Shown here: piece by piece, positions 5,445 through 12,346 of the stretch
Position numbering within the stretch: the first letter of the stretch is position 1
Layout: each line of letters begins with the position of its first letter
IMG/VR virus record: IMGVR_UViG_3300049433_000287
Location: 1 to 21,201 of that record
Origin: a virus
Length of the DNA: 21,201 nucleotides
Strand: one strand, 5' to 3'
Position numbers and translations under genes: made by a program
Notes under the pieces: generated by a model
Databases searched by the model: none
What the model saw: the letters and a program-made list of their open reading frames with translations, nothing else
Told to the model about the DNA's origin: nothing

Positions 5445-7083
5445 ATTCATTGAACACGCCTGGCACGTGGTTGAACCCTCGACGCCTTATGTCCATGGCA
5501 CACACATTCAACTCGTCGCCGACCACCTGGAAGCCGTCACTAAGGGCCAGATCCGCAACCTGCTCATCAACCTCCCGCCCCGGCACATGAAGTCGCTGAC
5601 CGTCAGCGTCTTCTGGCCGGTGTGGGAATGGATCGCGGCGCCGCACCGCCGCTGGCTGTTTGCCAGCTACGCGGCTTCGCTTTCCATCCGCGATTCGCTC
5701 AAGTGCCGGCGGCTCATCGGGTCCCCCTGGTTCCAGGAACGGTGGGGCGATCGCTTAAAGTTGACCAGCGACCAGAACGAAAAGATGCGATTCGAGAACG
5801 ACAAAACAGGCTGCCGAATCGCGACCAGCGTCGGCGGGTCCGCTACCGGAGAGGGCGGCGATCGGGTCGTCGTTGATGACCCGCACAACGTGTCTGAGCG
5901 CGAGAGCGATTCGATTCGACGCGCGACTTTGACCTGGTGGGATGAAACCATGAGCACACGATTGAACGATCCGAAGACGGGCGCGAAGGTGATTGTCATG
6001 CAGCGAATTCACGAGAAGGATTTGTCGGGCCACGTGCTGGAGCAGGGGGGCTACGTGCACCTGTGTCTCCCGGCCGAGTTTGATCCGGCCCATCGCTGCA
6101 CGACGATTCTGAACTTGAAAGACGAGCGGATGGTCGAAGGAGAGCTGCTCTGGCCCGAGCGGATTTCGCGATCTGAAATCGCAGATTTCAAATTGCGCCT
6201 GGGTCCGGCGGGATATGCCGGCCAGTTCCAACAGCGCCCCGCCCCCGCGGGCGGGAACCGGTTCAAGCAGGAGTGGTTTCGATACTATCGCACGGCGCAG
6301 CCGGGCTCCCTCTCTTACCCCCTCTCCCTCCGGGAGAAGGGAGCGGATTGGGCGACTGCCCGCGACCGGGCTGGGGTGAGGGGGAATGACGAATGCGTCA
6401 CTCAGTCAGAATCGTCCGCAGCTTCCCCTCACCCCAACCCTCTCCCAAGGGGAGAGGGGGCCAGAGGCGAGCGCGCGGACTACATCCTCGCAAGGCCCGA
6501 TGGCTCCGAGCTCTGCATCCGCCCCGACCAATGCTCGCGCTTTGCCGTCATGGACCCGGCAGGCACGGAGCCCGATCAAAACACCCGGCCCTGTTACACC
6601 GTGATCCAGGTATGGGATGTCACGCCGGCGCATGACATGCTGCTGGTTCATCAATATCGCGCCCAGGTGCAGGCGCCCGATGCCGCCGCGGCGGCAGTCC
6701 GCATCGCCCGCGAATTCGACGTCGGCTTCCTCGCGATCGAAAAAGACGGCCACGGCCTCGGCATCGTCCAGACCGTCAAGCGGGCCGGCATCGCGGTAAA
6801 GCCGATCAAAGCCCGCGGCAGCAAGGAGGCCCGCAGCGAAACCGCCGAGATCCGCATGGCCGGCGGGATGATCTACTTCCCGCAAGGCGCCCCGTTCCTC
6901 TGGGACCTGGAGCAGGAACTGATCCATTTCCCGCGCGGTGAATATGCCGACCAGGTGGACGCGCTGGCCCACGCCGCGATGCAGGTGCAGAGGATGAGCG
7001 GAGGACTCGTCGCTCCGAAGGAACCGATCCATCCAGAGACGTTGCCGGTCGATGACGAGTTGAACGACGACGACTGGATATAG
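5368..7083 (+). CDS. terL: Phage terminase large subunit
   Basis: 571 residues. The ATPase domain has a Walker A-like LPPRHMKS (69-76), Walker B RVVVDDPHN (166-174) and a coupling motif IVMQRIHEKDLSGH (209-222). The RNase H-like nuclease has conserved acidic positions Asp396 (RFAVMDPAGT), Asp460 (AIEKDGHG) and Asp528/Asp531 (DQVDALAHA). This protein drives DNA into proheads and cuts the concatemer. Start ATG 5368 has a GAGAAG upstream and overlaps the small subunit gene. Between the domains, residues about 314-369 (from SLSYPLSLREKG to EGARGERAD) are encoded by a dispersed palindromic repeat (6308-6463) inserted without breaking the frame, so the protein is longer than usual relatives. The nuclease and ATPase motifs otherwise look intact. 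Confidence 0.93.
   Translation: MENESTLQTPSSDGTRKELLAKDLVKFIEHAWHVVEPSTPYVHGTHIQLVADHLEAVTKGQIRNLLINLPPRHMKSLTVSVFWPVWEWIAAPHRRWLFASYAASLSIRDSLKCRRLIGSPWFQERWGDRLKLTSDQNEKMRFENDKTGCRIATSVGGSATGEGGDRVVVDDPHNVSERESDSIRRATLTWWDETMSTRLNDPKTGAKVIVMQRIHEKDLSGHVLEQGGYVHLCLPAEFDPAHRCTTILNLKDERMVEGELLWPERISRSEIADFKLRLGPAGYAGQFQQRPAPAGGNRFKQEWFRYYRTAQPGSLSYPLSLREKGADWATARDRAGVRGNDECVTQSESSAASPHPNPLPRGEGARGERADYILARPDGSELCIRPDQCSRFAVMDPAGTEPDQNTRPCYTVIQVWDVTPAHDMLLVHQYRAQVQAPDAAAAAVRIAREFDVGFLAIEKDGHGLGIVQTVKRAGIAVKPIKARGSKEARSETAEIRMAGGMIYFPQGAPFLWDLEQELIHFPRGEYADQVDALAHAAMQVQRMSGGLVAPKEPIHPETLPVDDELNDDDWI
6308..6463. repeat. Dispersed CTCTCCC/GGGAGAGG inverted repeat inside terL
   Basis: The left part contains CTCTCCCTCCGGGAGAAGGG then GGATTGGGCGACTGCCCGCG, ending CTGGGGTGAGGGGGA (6382). 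The right part starts CCCTCACCCCAACCCTCTCC (6426) and ends GGGGAGAGGGGG. The same element is found at 19680-19838, with the left-part word inverted. No stop codon arises in the terL frame. Confidence 0.88.
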
Positions 7084-7113
7084 GTTAGTGATGAAGCGTT
7101 GAAATTGTGAAAA

Positions 7114-7294
7114 CCCCCCCACGCCGGGGGCAGAGCGGCGCCAAGTGGTGTTGATTTCGAAGTGATCGCGATCGCCGCGCCGCCCCGGATCTCCGTGCGC
7201 CCTAGTCCCTGCTTCAATGATTGCGTTCGCAGATCCGGCGGAGCGCATCTTCAACGACCACACAACCGCGCGCCGCTCTGCCCCGGCGTGGGGG
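7114..7294. repeat. Composite palindromic element, copy 3 (181 bp)
   Basis: Outer arms 7114-7140 (CCCCCCCACGCCGGGGGCAG onwards) and 7268-7294 (CTCTGCCCCGGCGTGGGGG at its end); inner left arm 7174-7195 (GCCGCGCCGCCCCGGATCTC). The inner right arm is shortened to AGATCCGGCGGAGCG (7231-7245), where copy 2 has GAATCCGGGGCGGCGCGGCC, a deletion that removes most of the inner stem. The segment to the right is nearly identical to copy 2. It occupies most of the terL-portal gap. Confidence 0.88.
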
Positions 7295-7357
7295 TTGTTC
7301 GCGAAGGGCGTTCGCGCGCCGCAATTGAGTTGTCGCAAATCGAAGAACGGAAGATCC

Positions 7358-8941
7358 ATGAACGAACCCGTTTACAACCTGACGCTGACTCCTACACACG
7401 CGGGCGACTTCGTCGCCGCGAAGGGCGCCGAAACCATCGGCGGATCGTCGTTCCTCTCTCCGCTGCCACTTGGCGCAGCTTACAGCGATGTATTCCGCAA
7501 GAGCCGCGCACCCTCTCCGGCGGAGTTGATTCAGCAACTCGTAGGCACCGCGTATGCGTGTGCCACGTTGAATGCGGATCTCGTGGCATCTACGCCAATC
7601 AAGTTGTATGTCGCCACCCGACCGGGCGACGCGAAGCCCAAGGGCTATCTGCGGCCGCACGCGGTCTCCCGCAAAACCCTCGCCCGGCTCGCGGCCGACA
7701 CGGCCCTCGCGGGATTCGTCGCCGGCGAAGTGACCATTCATGAAGTCACGCATCATCCGTTGCTGTCGCTGCTGAAATCGCCGCAAGCCGACCCGGAGAA
7801 TCCGGGCCTCAGCGGGTACGACTTCCGATGGATGACACAGCTCTATCTCGAATCCGTCGGCAGAGCCTACTGGCTCATCGAGCGCGATGGCCTGGGGGTG
7901 CCGGGCAAATTGTGGCTGCTCCGCTCGCACCTCGTGCGGGAAGTCGCGGACACCACGGGCCGGCGGATCATCAGCCACTACGAATACGGCGGATCGCGTG
8001 GCGCCCGCTATCAGCCATCAGAGATTATCCGCTTCCATTTCCCCGATCCGGAGAATCCGTACTTCGGCGGGTACGCGCCGCTGATGGCCGCGATCGAAAA
8101 GATTCGCATCGCCCGGAAAGAAGATGCGCACCTGAACGCGATGCTGGAAAACATGGGAAGGCCCGACGCGATCTGGTCGCCGCGGGGCGACAGCGAAGGG
8201 GGAGGAATTGGCTCTGCCGAGGCACAGCGGGTTCGCTCCGCCTTCCGGCAAACCTTCGGCATGGCCGGCCGCGGCGGCCTATTCGTCAGTGAATACCCCG
8301 GCACCCTGCAGCCGCTGCAATGGGCGCCGCAGGATGTGGTCGAGATCGAGCGCGCCAAGGCGATCAAGACAGACATCTGCAACGTCTTCGGCGTCCCCGA
8401 CGCCAAGCTCGAGCGCAATGCCGCGAACCTCGCTGGAGCGAAGACCGCGGATTACGCACACAAGGTGGATGCCGGGTTACCACGTTGTCGACGAATCGAA
8501 GAAACGCTGAACGCCCGGCTCGTCTCGATGTTCGACGCATCGGGTCGATTATTCGTCGCATACGACTCGCCGGTGCCCGAGGACGAGGTGTTCGCACTCG
8601 AGCAGACGCGCACCGCGAGCATGAGCGGCGCGATCACGCGAAACGAGATTCGCCAATCCGTCGGCCTCGACCCGATGCCCTGGGGCGAGCAGCCGTTGGT
8701 GCCGAATAATATGGTGGAGGTCGATCCTGAAACGGGAAGGCCGCAGCCGTCGATTCACGCGACGCCCGCTCCGATCGAGTTACCTCAGGACAAGGCATTG
8801 GCCGCACTCGCTGATGCCCAGGGCCGACTGGCGGATGCAATTGGCTTGCTCGCGACGCGATGCCAGGAAGAGAAGAAGGCGGAAGTTGCCACAGATGAAG
8901 GCAGGATAGACACAGATGAAAAGCCGGAAGCCGCGATATGA
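7358..8941 (+). CDS. Phage portal protein (HK97 family)
   Basis: 527 residues from ATG 7358, which has a GGAAG six bases upstream. The open frame extends back to 7217 but only through composite palindrome copy 3. Recognisable portal segments are LLSLLKSPQADPENPGLSGY, the adjacent tyrosine-rich TQLYLESVGRAYWLIERDG, the PSEIIRFHFPDPENPYFGG block (like HxxxxxxDxxxG/YGxSP of the family), LENMGRPDAIW and the C-terminal NEIRQSVGLDPMPWGEQPLV. Portals form the dodecameric DNA entry ring at one capsid vertex. The last roughly 18 residues (EVATDEGRIDTDEKPEAAI) are encoded by a dispersed CACAGATGA repeat (8888-8923), an unusual tail. The next gene starts inside this end. Confidence 0.9.
   Translation: MNEPVYNLTLTPTHAGDFVAAKGAETIGGSSFLSPLPLGAAYSDVFRKSRAPSPAELIQQLVGTAYACATLNADLVASTPIKLYVATRPGDAKPKGYLRPHAVSRKTLARLAADTALAGFVAGEVTIHEVTHHPLLSLLKSPQADPENPGLSGYDFRWMTQLYLESVGRAYWLIERDGLGVPGKLWLLRSHLVREVADTTGRRIISHYEYGGSRGARYQPSEIIRFHFPDPENPYFGGYAPLMAAIEKIRIARKEDAHLNAMLENMGRPDAIWSPRGDSEGGGIGSAEAQRVRSAFRQTFGMAGRGGLFVSEYPGTLQPLQWAPQDVVEIERAKAIKTDICNVFGVPDAKLERNAANLAGAKTADYAHKVDAGLPRCRRIEETLNARLVSMFDASGRLFVAYDSPVPEDEVFALEQTRTASMSGAITRNEIRQSVGLDPMPWGEQPLVPNNMVEVDPETGRPQPSIHATPAPIELPQDKALAALADAQGRLADAIGLLATRCQEEKKAEVATDEGRIDTDEKPEAAI
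8888..8923. repeat. CACAGATGA-type repeat forming the portal C-terminus
   Basis: GCCACAGATGAAGGCAGGAT and following bases match the arms at 10459-10494 (direct) and 10525-10560 (inverted) with few differences. It supplies the last portal codons and the start codon region of the following gene. Confidence 0.8.
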
Positions 8942-9551
8942 TCGTGCCGGCGTGTCTTCCAACCCGGAACAACCTCCTCATCCCGGCGACCGCGTGTCGG
9001 CCGCGCCGAAGCTTGAATACTTCGGAGTCTCTGCGCCACGGGAGAGATATGGGCAGTGGCGCGGGTTCTGGTTTATCGACTTGCTTTCCGCGCCGACAGA
9101 TCCGCAAATGCGCAAGTGGTGGGTCCGGCGGGCCTGTTATTACATCGGTGTCTTTGTCATGTTTCTCATCGGCGCCTTCTACGTGGGGCCAAATGAACTC
9201 CTGTTGGGGAAAATCATGTATCCATACCAGTCGCTGGCGGACTATGTTCCGGAAGTAGAGAAGGAATGCGTGCCGGTGGTTCGGGCAGTCAAAGAGTATC
9301 AGCGCGATCACGGCCGGCTGCCCGCAGATTTGAGCGACGTAGGGCCGCGGCAGTGGCCTTTCGCGGGCTCCTACGGCTACATGCTGGGAGACCAGTTTAT
9401 TTTGCTTAAGGGCGATCATCGGATCTACTACGACTTCACCCCAGGAAGCGAAGGCTGGAGAGTATTTCTGGGCCCAATTGAGGGGCCGATTCCCGCGCCA
9501 ATCGTAACGGTAGGGCCCGCGACGGGGCCGACAACGGTTCCTGCGCAATGA
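8916..9551 (+). CDS. Predicted single-pass membrane protein, unknown function
   Basis: 211 residues, overlapping the portal end by 26 bases. A polar, proline-rich N-terminus precedes one strongly hydrophobic segment (ACYYIGVFVMFLIGAFYVG, about 73-91). A soluble C-terminal domain follows, with AVKEYQRDHGRLPADLSDVG, a pattern also seen after the helix of type II-secretion pseudopilins in planctomycetes, and a Pro/Thr-rich tail. I do not recognise the family. It does not look like a phage head protein and is probably cargo placed between portal and protease. The start is uncertain: ATG 8916 lies in a repeat, and a GTG at 8952 is possible. Confidence 0.6.
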   Translation: MKSRKPRYDRAGVSSNPEQPPHPGDRVSAAPKLEYFGVSAPRERYGQWRGFWFIDLLSAPTDPQMRKWWVRRACYYIGVFVMFLIGAFYVGPNELLLGKIMYPYQSLADYVPEVEKECVPVVRAVKEYQRDHGRLPADLSDVGPRQWPFAGSYGYMLGDQFILLKGDHRIYYDFTPGSEGWRVFLGPIEGPIPAPIVTVGPATGPTTVPAQ

Positions 9552-9558
9552 GGGTGAA

Positions 9559-9768
9559 ATGTATTGTCTACGATGCTATGCCGGTTTGAATTCGGCCACG
9601 GAGACCTGGTGCCCATCATGCGGACGTTTGTTCAACCCGCGCGATCCGGCTTCGTTCCTGGCCCGGCCGTTTCCACGTTGGCGCAAAATCATACTGCAGA
9701 TCGTCGTCACGACAATTATCGGTTTCCTCGTGGCGTTTATCGTGGTGCTGTATCGAGGCGTAGATTGA
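9559..9768 (+). CDS. Small zinc-ribbon membrane protein
   Basis: 69 residues, preceded by GAGGGTGA (9549-9556). Two CxxC pairs, CLRC (residues 3-6) and CPSC (18-21), form a zinc ribbon. A transmembrane helix follows (IILQIVVTTIIGFLVAFIVV, about 44-63) with a short tail. It is likely a membrane-anchored accessory protein with the ribbon on the cytoplasmic side, cotranscribed with the preceding membrane protein (8-bp gap). The function is unknown. Confidence 0.72.
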   Translation: MYCLRCYAGLNSATETWCPSCGRLFNPRDPASFLARPFPRWRKIILQIVVTTIIGFLVAFIVVLYRGVD

Positions 9769-9799
9769 TTGCTTCGCGCTTTTAACCAGTCCGAAATCT

Positions 9800-9833
9800 C
9801 TGTGAGTTCTTCTCTGTGTCTCGGTGGTTAAAT
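9800..9833. repeat. Single CTCTGTGTCTCGGTGG repeat arm
   Basis: TGAGTTCTTCTCTGTGTCTC and following bases to GGTGGTTAAATCC match the right arm of the CACGGAGG/CACAGAGA family seen at 3449-3486. No complementary arm lies close by, so it is a solitary copy between convergent genes. Confidence 0.6.
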
Positions 9834-9843
9834 CCGCATTTTC

Positions 9844-10356
9844 CTAAAACCGATTGCCCTTCTGCGAGCGTGTATTGGCGCGCACGCCATCAACAAGCGT
9901 TTTGAACGGGGCTCGAAGCGCGGTGGGCAGCTTTCCGGCGAATCGCTTGTCGAGCGGGATCGCACGAATGAGCTCTTCGACGTCACCAATGTCTTTACTG
10001 CGACCAGTGTTATTCAGCCCGCAGATAAGTTTGATGGCAATGAGATCCTTCAGACTGACGACGCGAACGCCGTCGATGATGGATGTTTTCTCGACGACGT
10101 GGCGGGCATCTTCGGGAGTGACCGTATGGATTCGGACATCATTGAGAACGTGCTCGCGCGGGGCCGCGTTCCACTTTGCGCCCGCAGCCAGCAGTTGGGC
10201 AGCGGTGACCCGACGGTCCGCTGTGTAAAGATCGAGATCGACCGTTGAGCGGGGATAGCCGTGGAGGTAGACCGCAATACCGCCCAGAACGGGAGCATCG
10301 ACTTGATCACGAATCGAACGCGCGACTTCGAGGATGCGAGAATTATCGCCCGGCAT
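9844..10356 (-). CDS. Nucleotidyltransferase-like protein (MNT/AbiEii-type fold)
   Basis: 170 residues from MPGDNSRILEV. The motif VLGGIAVYLHGYPRSTVDLDLY (GG then HGxxR and DxD) is a nucleotidyltransferase active-site signature; the two Asp residues bind metal. A second block LKDLIAIKL...GRSKDIGDVEELI matches the C-terminal Lys/Asp motif of AbiEii-like and related enzymes. GGAAGGGG (complement of 10364-10371) seven bases upstream favours this start; an upstream in-frame ATG at 10413 would add 19 basic residues. It lies on the opposite strand, bounded by repeats, in the head gene cluster, which is typical of a moron. Some relatives are type IV toxins, but no antitoxin gene is adjacent, so toxin activity is only a possibility. 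Confidence 0.72.
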   Translation of the reverse strand: MPGDNSRILEVARSIRDQVDAPVLGGIAVYLHGYPRSTVDLDLYTADRRVTAAQLLAAGAKWNAAPREHVLNDVRIHTVTPEDARHVVEKTSIIDGVRVVSLKDLIAIKLICGLNNTGRSKDIGDVEELIRAIPLDKRFAGKLPTALRAPFKTLVDGVRANTRSQKGNRF

Positions 10357-10458
10357 CCCGATCCCCTTCCGGCCCAATGCCCGGCGGCGTTTGATTGCAC
10401 CTGCGGTCAGCATGATTCCAGTAGTTTAGCATCGAGCGGTAGAAAACAAATTCAGATT

Positions 10459-10560
10459 CGCCACAGATGAAAACAGGATGGACACAGATAAAACCAAAGC
10501 GACCGATGCGGTCTGCTGTCTTGTCTTCATCTGTGTCCATCCTGTCTTCATCTGTGGCGA
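10459..10560. repeat. CACAGATGA-type inverted repeat pair
   Basis: Arms 10459-10494 (CGCCACAGATGAAAACAGGA onwards) and 10525-10560 (CTTCATCTGTGTCCATCCTG onwards to GTGGCGA) are nearly perfect complements around a 30-base loop. It separates the divergently read nucleotidyltransferase gene from the protease gene and could act on both. The portal C-terminus carries the same family. Confidence 0.88.
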
Positions 10561-10588
10561 ACATTCTTTCTTCTTTTCCTGAACCCAA

Positions 10589-11356
10589 ATGATCAAACGC
10601 TTCGACAATATCATCGAGCATTCCCAAACGGGCTTCACTATTCCCGAGGCCCTGGCCAGGAAGATCGATCAACTCTCCCGCGGGCTTCCCAAGGAATTGG
10701 GCTACCGGCGCATCGCTCGCAAGAGCGACGAATTCACCCTCGACACGGGAGAGCGCACCGACGTGAGCCTGATCACCACCGATGCTCTCGATCGCGACGG
10801 AGAAGTCGTCCTACCAGCCGGCGGCGACTGGTCCACTTACAACCGCGTGGTGACGTTTGCCCATCGGTATGACCAGCTTCCCGTCGGCAGCAACTGGTGG
10901 ATTCGGCCGCGGGGGAATGGCTTGATTGCCAAGACGCATTACCCGCAGAAGCCGACAGATTGGGGCGACGCGCCGTGGTTGCCTTCTGCAGTATTGCACT
11001 TGATGCAGCAGCCGGTGCCGACGTGCACGGGAAAGAGCATCGGCTTTTTGCCGCTGAATGTGCGGGCCGCGACGAGCGATGAAATCGCCCGCCGGCCCGA
11101 GCTGCGCGGCGTGCCGGTCATCGACCGGTGGATTGGCGTGGAATACGCGGTTGTGCCGGTGCCATGCAATCCCGATGCGGAAATGCAGGCGGTCGCCAAG
11201 GGGATGGAAATGGGCCTGATCGACGAAAAGCTCATGCGGCTCATCAGCGAATCGCACACTGCAACGCCAAAGTCCTTTTCACCCGCATTGATTCGTCGCC
11301 GCGTCCTGCAACAGATTCGTGAACAGTATGAACGGCTCACCGGTCGGGTAGGCTGA
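10589..11356 (+). CDS. HK97-type prohead protease
   Basis: 255 residues. The serine-protease core is visible: SLITTDALDRDGEVVLPAGG (strand and loop), VVTFAHRYDQLPVGSNWWIR (catalytic His92), TGKSIGFLPLNV (catalytic Ser150) and EYAVVPVPCNPDA (strand with Pro-Val-Pro). This fits the U9/U35-type phage maturation proteases that process the capsid N-terminal scaffold. The length is typical. In the usual gene order it would follow the portal directly, but here 8916-10560 has been inserted between them. No strong Shine-Dalgarno precedes ATG 10589. A diverged fragment of a second copy lies at 12062-12122. Confidence 0.87.
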   Translation: MIKRFDNIIEHSQTGFTIPEALARKIDQLSRGLPKELGYRRIARKSDEFTLDTGERTDVSLITTDALDRDGEVVLPAGGDWSTYNRVVTFAHRYDQLPVGSNWWIRPRGNGLIAKTHYPQKPTDWGDAPWLPSAVLHLMQQPVPTCTGKSIGFLPLNVRAATSDEIARRPELRGVPVIDRWIGVEYAVVPVPCNPDAEMQAVAKGMEMGLIDEKLMRLISESHTATPKSFSPALIRRRVLQQIREQYERLTGRVG

Positions 11357-11471
11357 TTCCGGACGCCGGGAAGACAAGAGCCTGGACGCGAAACGCAAAA
11401 CAGAAAATGCAAAATGCAAAATCCAAGGGGTTCCCCCGGCCCCATTTTAAGTTTGGATCGTCTTATTTTCA
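11357..11471. other. Short noncoding gap with AAAATGCAAAATGCAAAATCC repeat words
   Basis: The region holds GCAAAACAGAAAATGCAAAA-type direct words (11395-11424), which suggest yet another dispersed repeat, then a weak GGGGTTCCCCC hairpin-like stretch (11429-11439). No gene was found. A promoter follows at 11472. Confidence 0.5.
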
Positions 11472-11500
11472 TTGACAACATTTGGCATCAATATGACAAT
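11472..11500 (+). promoter_or_regulatory. Likely sigma-70 promoter for the 11533 gene
   Basis: TTGACA (11472-11477) is an exact -35 match and GACAAT (11495-11500) agrees at 4 of 6 -10 positions, with 17 bases between. The surroundings are AT-rich, unlike the flanks. The ATG lies 32 bases downstream behind AGGGAAG (11521-11527). The cargo gene can therefore be expressed separately from the head genes. Confidence 0.5.
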
Positions 11501-11532
11501 TCTTTATCAATGGTGGGGACAAGGGAAGAACT

Positions 11533-12057
11533 ATGTGGATTGAAACGCTCGAATCTCGACGCCTGATGTCCGTAACGCTTCTGCCCGATGCGCCCGCGCG
11601 TCCGCTTGAGAATACGGCAGTCCGCGCAGCGCTTCACGCGAAGAAGCTGCCCGACCGGCTCTCCCGCAACATCATCGGCTCCTACAACGGCTTCTATGCC
11701 CTCGGCAAGGTCTCGTTTGCCGGCAGTGAGACGATGACGATTGACAGCCAGACGAGTACAAAATTCACAGGCACGCTTTCTTTCGACGACGGGGCTGCCG
11801 CCCCGTTCACCGCAACCCTCTACCCCCGCGCCCAGTACGCCGCCCTGGGCTACGGCTACTTGTTCATCGCCCATTTCAAGTCCGGGTTCATCAAGAAGAA
11901 GGGTTGGACGACCCTGATCGTGCTCAGAGGCGAATTCCAGCTTGGTGCCAACGGCTTCATCGTCCAGATGAACGGCAGGTTCAACGGGAAACCAGTACCC
12001 AAACCCCACGGCGAACTCAATCTCACCCCCGACGACCCCAGCACGTTCCTGCGGTAG
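11533..12057 (+). CDS. Secreted-type protein with planctomycete LEPR-like N-terminal motif
   Basis: 174 residues. The N-terminus WIETLESRRLMSV matches the 'F/E-x-LE-x-R-x-L(M/L)S' motif typical of many exported or surface planctomycete proteins, with ESRRLMS particularly common in Phycisphaerae. The rest is beta-rich (YNGFYALGKVSFAGSETMTI, TLSFDDGAAAPFTATLYPR and RGEFQLGANGFIVQMNGRF), suggesting a small beta-sandwich or barrel. It has no catalytic motif that I recognise. It has its own promoter-like sequence and Shine-Dalgarno and sits between protease and capsid genes, where no phage gene is expected, so it is probably host-derived cargo. Its function is unknown. Confidence 0.72.
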   Translation: MWIETLESRRLMSVTLLPDAPARPLENTAVRAALHAKKLPDRLSRNIIGSYNGFYALGKVSFAGSETMTIDSQTSTKFTGTLSFDDGAAAPFTATLYPRAQYAALGYGYLFIAHFKSGFIKKKGWTTLIVLRGEFQLGANGFIVQMNGRFNGKPVPKPHGELNLTPDDPSTFLR

Positions 12058-12061
12058 CCGG

Positions 12062-12122
12062 GTGGTGACGTTTGCCCATCGCGACGACCAGCTTCGCGTC
12101 GGAATCAATCGGTGGATTCGGC
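12062..12122 (+). pseudogene. Fragment of a second prohead protease gene
   Basis: These 61 bases match 10847-10907 of the intact protease gene at 53 positions. In frame they encode VVTFAHRDDQLRVGINRWIR, against VVTFAHRYDQLPVGSNWWIR (residues 87-106) in the intact protein, including the catalytic His. The differences are spread out, so this is an older copy or comes from a related phage. The fragment begins four bases after the stop of the cargo gene and runs into dispersed repeats. Confidence 0.75.
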
Positions 12123-12127
12123 TCGTT

Positions 12128-12306
12128 TCGTGGCACGGGCGGCCCACCCGTGCGCCTATGAGGGAAGACACGGGCAAGGCGCCAATTTTGAATTCTCCGT
12201 GTGTCTTCTCTGTGTCTCTGTGATTCATCCGAATTGTCTTTGCATTTAATTTAAGACCGTAGATTGCAGCCGCCGACGCTCGGCGGCGGAGCAATCAGGT
12301 CCTTGT
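12128..12306. repeat. Cluster of dispersed repeats before the capsid gene
   Basis: GGCACGGGCGGCCCACCCGT with GTGCGCC (12132-12158) is a self-complementary repeat. TCTTCTCTGTGTCTCTGTGA (about 12205-12224) belongs to the CACAGAGA family. GCAGCCGCCGACGCTCGGCG (12265-12284) forms a GCCGCCGA/TCGGCGGC-like hairpin. No gene was found in the gap; the three families lie next to each other without clear spacing. Confidence 0.6.
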
Positions 12307-12346
12307 CATCGGTCGTTCAACAACAACATCAACAGGAGTCATCCAA

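Noticed and set aside
6406-7359. Minus-strand open frame of 317 codons across terL and the palindrome copy 3
   Set aside because: It runs through a repeat and the antisense of the nuclease domain; no recognisable protein.
8634-9548. Minus-strand open frame of 304 codons opposite the portal end and the membrane protein gene
   Set aside because: It is antisense to two supported frames and composition-driven.
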